Shown: positions 60,514 to 64,000 of the stretch, piece by piece
Layout of the letters: each line of letters starts with the position of its first letter
How positions within the stretch are numbered: the first letter of the stretch is position 1
Assembly: GCF_002091755.1 (NCBI RefSeq)
Contig: NZ_BDAI01000002.1
Span: forward strand, 620,001-684,000
Reading direction: 5' to 3'
Source: Pseudomonas nitroreducens NBRC 12694
Lineage (GTDB): Bacteria; Pseudomonadota; Gammaproteobacteria; Pseudomonadales; Pseudomonadaceae
DNA length: 64,000 bases
Program-made: the position numbers and the translations under genes
Notes under the pieces: model-generated
What the model was told of the DNA's origin: nothing
Seen by the model: the letters and a program-made list of their open reading frames with translations, nothing else
Databases searched by the model: none

Positions 60514-61779
60514 GTGAATCTGCCTTCTGCCCCTCGTCATAACGCGCTCGACATGGATTACGTGCGCGCCCAGTTCCCCATGTTGGCCGATGGTTTCGCC
60601 TATCTCGACAACGCCGGTGGTTCGGCCGTGCTCGGCCGCGTGGCCGACCGGGTGCGAGACTACCTGCTCAATAACAGCGTGCAACTGGGTGCCTCCTACA
60701 GTGGCTCGGCGCTGGCTGGCGAGCGGGTCCTGGAAGCACGCCGGGCCATCGCGCAACTGATAAACGCTCGTCATCACGAAGAAGTGATCATGGGTGGCTC
60801 GACCACCCATCTGCTGCAGATTCTCTGCCGCGCACTGGCCCCGAGCATCGGGCCAGGCGACGAAATCATCGTCACCAACAGCGACCACGAAGCCAACATC
60901 GGCCCCTGGGTGCGACTGGCCGAGGAGCGCGGCGCAACACTGAAGTTCTGGAGCGTGGACAGCGCCAGCCAGGAGTTGGAACTGGCCGACCTGGACCGCC
61001 TGCTCAGCCCGCGTACCCGCTACGTCAGCATGACCCATGCGTCGAATATCCTGGGTAGCGTCAATCCGGTAGCCGAGGTCGCGCGACGTGTCCATGCGGT
61101 CGGCGGAAAGCTGTGTGTCGACGCCGTCGCCTATGCGCCGCACCGTCTGGTGGATGTCCAGGCCAGCGCGGCGGACTACTACGTCTTCAGCTTCTACAAG
61201 GTGTTCGGCCCTCATTTCGCTGTGCTCTGGGGCCAGCGGGACGCATTGCTCGAGTTGCCGAGCCTAAATCACTTCTTCATCGGCCGTGAGGTGCTGCCCT
61301 ACAAGCTGCAACCGGGCAACCTCAACTACGAGCTGTCGTTCGGCTGTGCCGGCATCAACGACTATCTGCTGGATATCGGTGCTCGGCTCGGCACCCAGGG
61401 CAGCCCCCGGCAGATCATGCAGGCGGCCTTCGACGCGTTCGAGCAGCAGGAGGACCTGCTGGCCGAGCGCCTGCTGCAGTTCCTCCGCGAAAAGCCTGGG
61501 GTGCGTATTATCGGCAAGGCGCAGGTGAAAGACCGCGGGCGCGTACCTACCATCAGTTTCGTTGCCGACGGCCTATCCTCGGAAAGCATCGTGCGCGCCA
61601 TCGACGAGCACCGCATCGGCATCCGCTTCGGCGACTTCTACGCCCGTCGCCTGATTGAACATCTCGGGCTGACGCAGCATGGCGGAGTGGTGCGGGTTTC
61701 CATTGCCCACTACAACACCGTCGAGGAGATCGACCGACTGGTCGACCATCTCGACTGCGCGCTCGATCGCCTGCGCTGA
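60514..61779 (+). CDS. Class V aminotransferase / cysteine-desulfurase-like PLP enzyme
   Basis: A 421-residue fold-type I PLP enzyme from GTG 60514 (GGAG nine bases before). It begins MDYVRAQFPMLADGFAYLDNAGGSAV, the usual opening of the SufS/CsdA-like branch. PLP contacts are SDHEANIGPW and CVDAVAYAPHRLVDVQ, and the Schiff-base Lys229 lies in YYVFSFYKVFGPHF. The active-site Cys loop of true desulfurases is not obvious in ERLLQFLREKPGVRIIG or nearby, so it may act as a lyase or aminotransferase on an imported nitrogen compound. It follows the ABC genes with 31 bp between. Confidence 0.85.
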   Translation: MNLPSAPRHNALDMDYVRAQFPMLADGFAYLDNAGGSAVLGRVADRVRDYLLNNSVQLGASYSGSALAGERVLEARRAIAQLINARHHEEVIMGGSTTHLLQILCRALAPSIGPGDEIIVTNSDHEANIGPWVRLAEERGATLKFWSVDSASQELELADLDRLLSPRTRYVSMTHASNILGSVNPVAEVARRVHAVGGKLCVDAVAYAPHRLVDVQASAADYYVFSFYKVFGPHFAVLWGQRDALLELPSLNHFFIGREVLPYKLQPGNLNYELSFGCAGINDYLLDIGARLGTQGSPRQIMQAAFDAFEQQEDLLAERLLQFLREKPGVRIIGKAQVKDRGRVPTISFVADGLSSESIVRAIDEHRIGIRFGDFYARRLIEHLGLTQHGGVVRVSIAHYNTVEEIDRLVDHLDCALDRLR

Positions 61780-61808
61780 TCGACGTCCTCCACCTGACCG
61801 AGCCTCTT

Positions 61809-62684
61809 ATGTCTGCCCCGAAGAATCTCACGGAACTGCGTGCCGCCATCGTCGCCCAGCAGGCCGACCTCACCCAGCGCATGCGCGACGCCGCACGCTA
61901 CCTGACCGACCATCCCCATGACGTTGCGCTCAATACCGTTGCGGCGCTCAGCGATCAGTCGGGGATTGCGTCGACGGCCTTCATCCGCCTGGCCAAGGCG
62001 CTGGGATTCAATGGCTTCAGCGAGCTGCAGAAGCTCTTCAAGGAGCCTTTGCAGCAAGCTGGCCAAGGCAGCTTCAGCGAGCGCATTCGCCACCACAAGG
62101 GCGAACAGTTGCTGGAGGATCCAACCGATGTCGGCGGCATCCTGCGCGAGTTCAGTCGCGCCAATATCGTCTCGCTCGAACACCTGGCCGAAGGCACGCA
62201 GCAAGCCGCCATCGAAGAGGCTATCGAGCTGCTGCAAAGCTCTCGCACCGCCTTCGTGATCGGGATGCGCCGCTCCCTTCCGGTAGCCAGCTATCTGAGC
62301 TATGCGATCAGCCGCGGTGGCCGTCCATCGGTGCATATCGGCGGTTTCGGCGGAACGCTGCGCGAACAGGTCGCCGCGATTCGAAGCGACGACGTGCTGG
62401 TGGCGGTCAGCTTCCCACCCTATGCCAGCGACACCGTCGAGGCCTGCCAGCAGGCCCTTGCCGCCGGTGCCAGGGTATTGGCAATCACTGACAGCCTGCT
62501 CAGCCCGATCGCCCAGGGAGCTTGCGTGCTGATTGAAGTCAGCGATGCCGAACTGCTCGGCTTCCGCTCACTGACTGCGTCGTTCTGCGTGGCGCAGACA
62601 CTGGCGATGGGCCTGGCCTTTAGGGACCGCCAGGCTCCGGACGGCAGTATCGATCATCAGGTACTCGAAGACATCGACTGCTGA
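61809..62684 (+). CDS. RpiR-family regulator with SIS domain
   Basis: A 291-residue regulator. The N-terminal helix-turn-helix (LTQRMRDAARYLTDHPHDVALNTVAALSDQSGIASTAFIRLAKALGFNGFSELQKLFKE) is joined to a C-terminal SIS domain (RTAFVIGMRRSLPVASYLSYAIS, DDVLVAVSFPPYASDTVEACQQALAAGARVLAITDS) that normally binds phosphosugars. It lies inside the operon it probably controls, 29 bp after the PLP enzyme gene. Confidence 0.9.
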   Translation: MSAPKNLTELRAAIVAQQADLTQRMRDAARYLTDHPHDVALNTVAALSDQSGIASTAFIRLAKALGFNGFSELQKLFKEPLQQAGQGSFSERIRHHKGEQLLEDPTDVGGILREFSRANIVSLEHLAEGTQQAAIEEAIELLQSSRTAFVIGMRRSLPVASYLSYAISRGGRPSVHIGGFGGTLREQVAAIRSDDVLVAVSFPPYASDTVEACQQALAAGARVLAITDSLLSPIAQGACVLIEVSDAELLGFRSLTASFCVAQTLAMGLAFRDRQAPDGSIDHQVLEDIDC

Positions 62685-62744
62685 CCCCCCTTTTTCTCAC
62701 TTTTCACGGTGCGGCCCTGTGGCCGCTGCCAGGAGTAACTCTGG

Positions 62745-63641
62745 ATGAGCAACCCTGCCCGCAATCTTGTCGGCTATGGCCGCCAGCGCCCCACCGGGCG
62801 CTGGCCGAACGGCGCGCGCCTAGCGATCAGCCTGGTGATCAACTACGAAGAGGGCTCCGAGCGTTCCCTGGCCATGGGCGACCCGGACCAGGAGTCGATG
62901 ACCGAATGGGGCAGCTATCAGTGCCCGCCCGGCGTGCGCAACCTTGCCATGGAGTCGATGTACGAATACGGCTCGCGGGTGGGCATCTGGCGCATCCTGG
63001 ATATCCTGCAGGCGGCCGACGTACCTGCCACGTTTCACGCCTGTGCCCTCGCCTTCGAGCAGAACCCCGACGTCGCTCGCGCCGCCGTCGAGCTCGGCCA
63101 CGAAATATGCAGCCACGGGTATCGCTGGGAAGAAGTCTTCCGCCTGAGCGAAGCCCAGGAGCGTGAACACATCCGCCTGGCCATCGAGTCATTCGAGCGT
63201 ACCTGCGGCAAGCGCCCAGTGGGTTGGTACTGCCGCTATGGCGCCAGTGTGCATACCCGTCGCCTGGTCGCCGAAGAAGGCGGGTTCCTCTATGACTCGG
63301 ACGCCTACAACGACGATGTGCCGTACTTCGTCGAAGTCGAGGGAAAACGTCACCTCGTGGTGCCCTACACCTCGGACGTCAACGATTTCCGTTACTGGAA
63401 CACGCCGGGACTGAATCAGGCCTCCGACTTCTTCGAATACATGAAGGAAAGCTTCGATGTGCTCTACGAGGAATCGGCTCAGGGACTGCGCATGCTCTCC
63501 ATCGGCTTGCATCCACGCATGGTCGGCCGCCCGGGCCGGGTAATGGCGATCAAGCGTTTCATCGAGTACGCACAACAGCACAGCGACGTCTGGTTCACCA
63601 CCCGCGAGCAGATCGCCCGCGCCTGGCTGGAGCGCTCCTGA
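62745..63641 (+). CDS. Polysaccharide-deacetylase fold amidohydrolase, PuuE (allantoinase)-like
   Basis: A 298-residue NodB-fold protein of the PuuE group, which opens cyclic ureides rather than chitin. Family segments are NYEEGSERSLAMGD, EYGSRVGIWRILDIL, PATFHACALAFEQNPDVARAAVELGHEICSHGYRW with the metal His pair, GWYCRYGASVHTRRLVAEEGGFLYDSD, and LHPRMVGRPGR. PuuE allantoinases share this pattern. With the hydantoinase gene that follows, a ring-opening role on a cyclic ureide or amide is inferred. Confidence 0.9.
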   Translation: MSNPARNLVGYGRQRPTGRWPNGARLAISLVINYEEGSERSLAMGDPDQESMTEWGSYQCPPGVRNLAMESMYEYGSRVGIWRILDILQAADVPATFHACALAFEQNPDVARAAVELGHEICSHGYRWEEVFRLSEAQEREHIRLAIESFERTCGKRPVGWYCRYGASVHTRRLVAEEGGFLYDSDAYNDDVPYFVEVEGKRHLVVPYTSDVNDFRYWNTPGLNQASDFFEYMKESFDVLYEESAQGLRMLSIGLHPRMVGRPGRVMAIKRFIEYAQQHSDVWFTTREQIARAWLERS

Positions 63642-63669
63642 CATGCCCGGCTCCGGCGCTGGAAGCGCG

Positions 63670-64000
63670 ATGGCATTCGACCTGGTCATCCGCAACGCAC
63701 GGGCGGTGACCGCCGCCGACGAGTTCTTCTGCGACATCGCCGTGCGCGACGGCAGCATCGTCGCGCTCGGCCTGGAGCTGCCCGCAGGGACAGCCGAGAT
63801 CGACGCCGCCGGGCGCTACGTGACGCCCGGCGGTATCGACAGCCATGTGCATTTCGACCAGCCCACCGGCGACGGCTCGCGAATGGCCGACGACTTTCTC
63901 AGTGGCACGCGTTCGGCAGCCTGTGGCGGCACCACCTGCGTGATCCCCTTCGCCTGCCAGCAGAAGGGCCAGTCGTTGCGAGCCGCGGTGGAGGACTACC
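63670..64000 (+). CDS. Dihydropyrimidinase / hydantoinase, cut by the right edge
   Basis: The first ~110 codons of a cyclic amidohydrolase: MAFDLVIRNARAVTAADEFFCDIAVRDGSIVALG, then AAGRYVTPGGIDSHVHFDQPTGDGSRMADDF with the HxH metal ligands, and GTRSAACGGTTCVIPF. The sequence is typical of D-hydantoinase and dihydropyrimidinase. ATG 63670 (GGAA upstream) is chosen; ATG 63643, one base after the PuuE-like stop, is in frame and would add nine residues. It continues beyond the window. Confidence 0.9.
   Translation, partial: MAFDLVIRNARAVTAADEFFCDIAVRDGSIVALGLELPAGTAEIDAAGRYVTPGGIDSHVHFDQPTGDGSRMADDFLSGTRSAACGGTTCVIPFACQQKGQSLRAAVEDY

Noticed and set aside
1..64000. tRNA, rRNA, CRISPR, prophage or insertion sequence
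   Set aside because: I looked for T-loop sequences, repeated spacers, phage structural genes and transposase motifs and found none. REP elements are the only dispersed repeats besides the palindrome set and the inverted repeat at 4743.

Overview
The window is high-GC bacterial chromosome that reads as Pseudomonas, probably close to the P. aeruginosa / P. citronellolis / P. nitroreducens group. That placement is an inference. It rests on a gcd gene divergent from a TonB receptor, a complete pfeRSAE-type enterobactin locus, an itaconate catabolic cluster laid out much like the P. aeruginosa one, and Pseudomonas REP elements carrying the GAGCGAGCTTGCTCGC core. I saw no tRNA, rRNA, CRISPR array, insertion sequence or prophage.

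Left part (1-26.3 kb). A partial glucose dehydrogenase faces a TonB-dependent receptor. Next comes an amine/polyamine-type module (FAD oxidoreductase, cupin, PucR regulator, ABC binding protein), an MFS transporter, and a signalling unit made of an unusual response regulator-PAS-pseudokinase fusion divergent from a CSS-EAL c-di-GMP phosphodiesterase. An AraC regulator and a ParD-like/methionine aminopeptidase pair follow. Then a LysR regulator drives the itaconate genes (itaconyl-CoA hydratase, acyl-CoA dehydrogenase, MmgE/PrpD, CoA transferase, citramalyl-CoA lyase), and a SulP transporter ends this part.

Centre (26-45 kb). This is the replication terminus. A 28-bp XerCD dif site lies at 35519-35546. 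Around it are stress and stationary-phase type genes (katE catalase, KGG protein, PRC-barrel, iron-permease-like protein), many very small genes, a four-gene overlapping operon of unknown pathway (acyl-CoA dehydrogenase, PIG-L deacetylase, methyltransferase, glycosyltransferase), and a dapA paralog. A serine acetyltransferase and a lone SsuD-type monooxygenase are also here. Two deletion scars flank dif: a glycogen synthase gene cut after about 200 codons (29.58 kb), and a TonB receptor plug joined to the tail of an SsuA-like protein (44.52 kb). Two copies of a module made of paired GTAACGCGTTAC palindromes with exactly 33-bp spacing lie 0.36 kb and 5.1 kb from dif. The second sits on the promoter of a small basic protein with an AT-hook-like motif. 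I regard this module as the best candidate for an undescribed system here.

Right part (45-64 kb). An amino-acid ABC importer lacks a local ATPase. It is followed by a DUF899 protein, an HTH protein, a beta-propeller protein and a membrane methyltransferase. The pfeRSAE locus (two-component system, enterobactin receptor, esterase) comes next, then a LysR/quinone reductase pair. The window ends in a catabolic operon (complete ABC importer, class V aminotransferase-like enzyme, RpiR regulator, PuuE-like deacetylase, start of a hydantoinase/dihydropyrimidinase) that runs off the right edge.

The sequence was read by eye. Family names come from recognised motifs and gene order, not from database searches.
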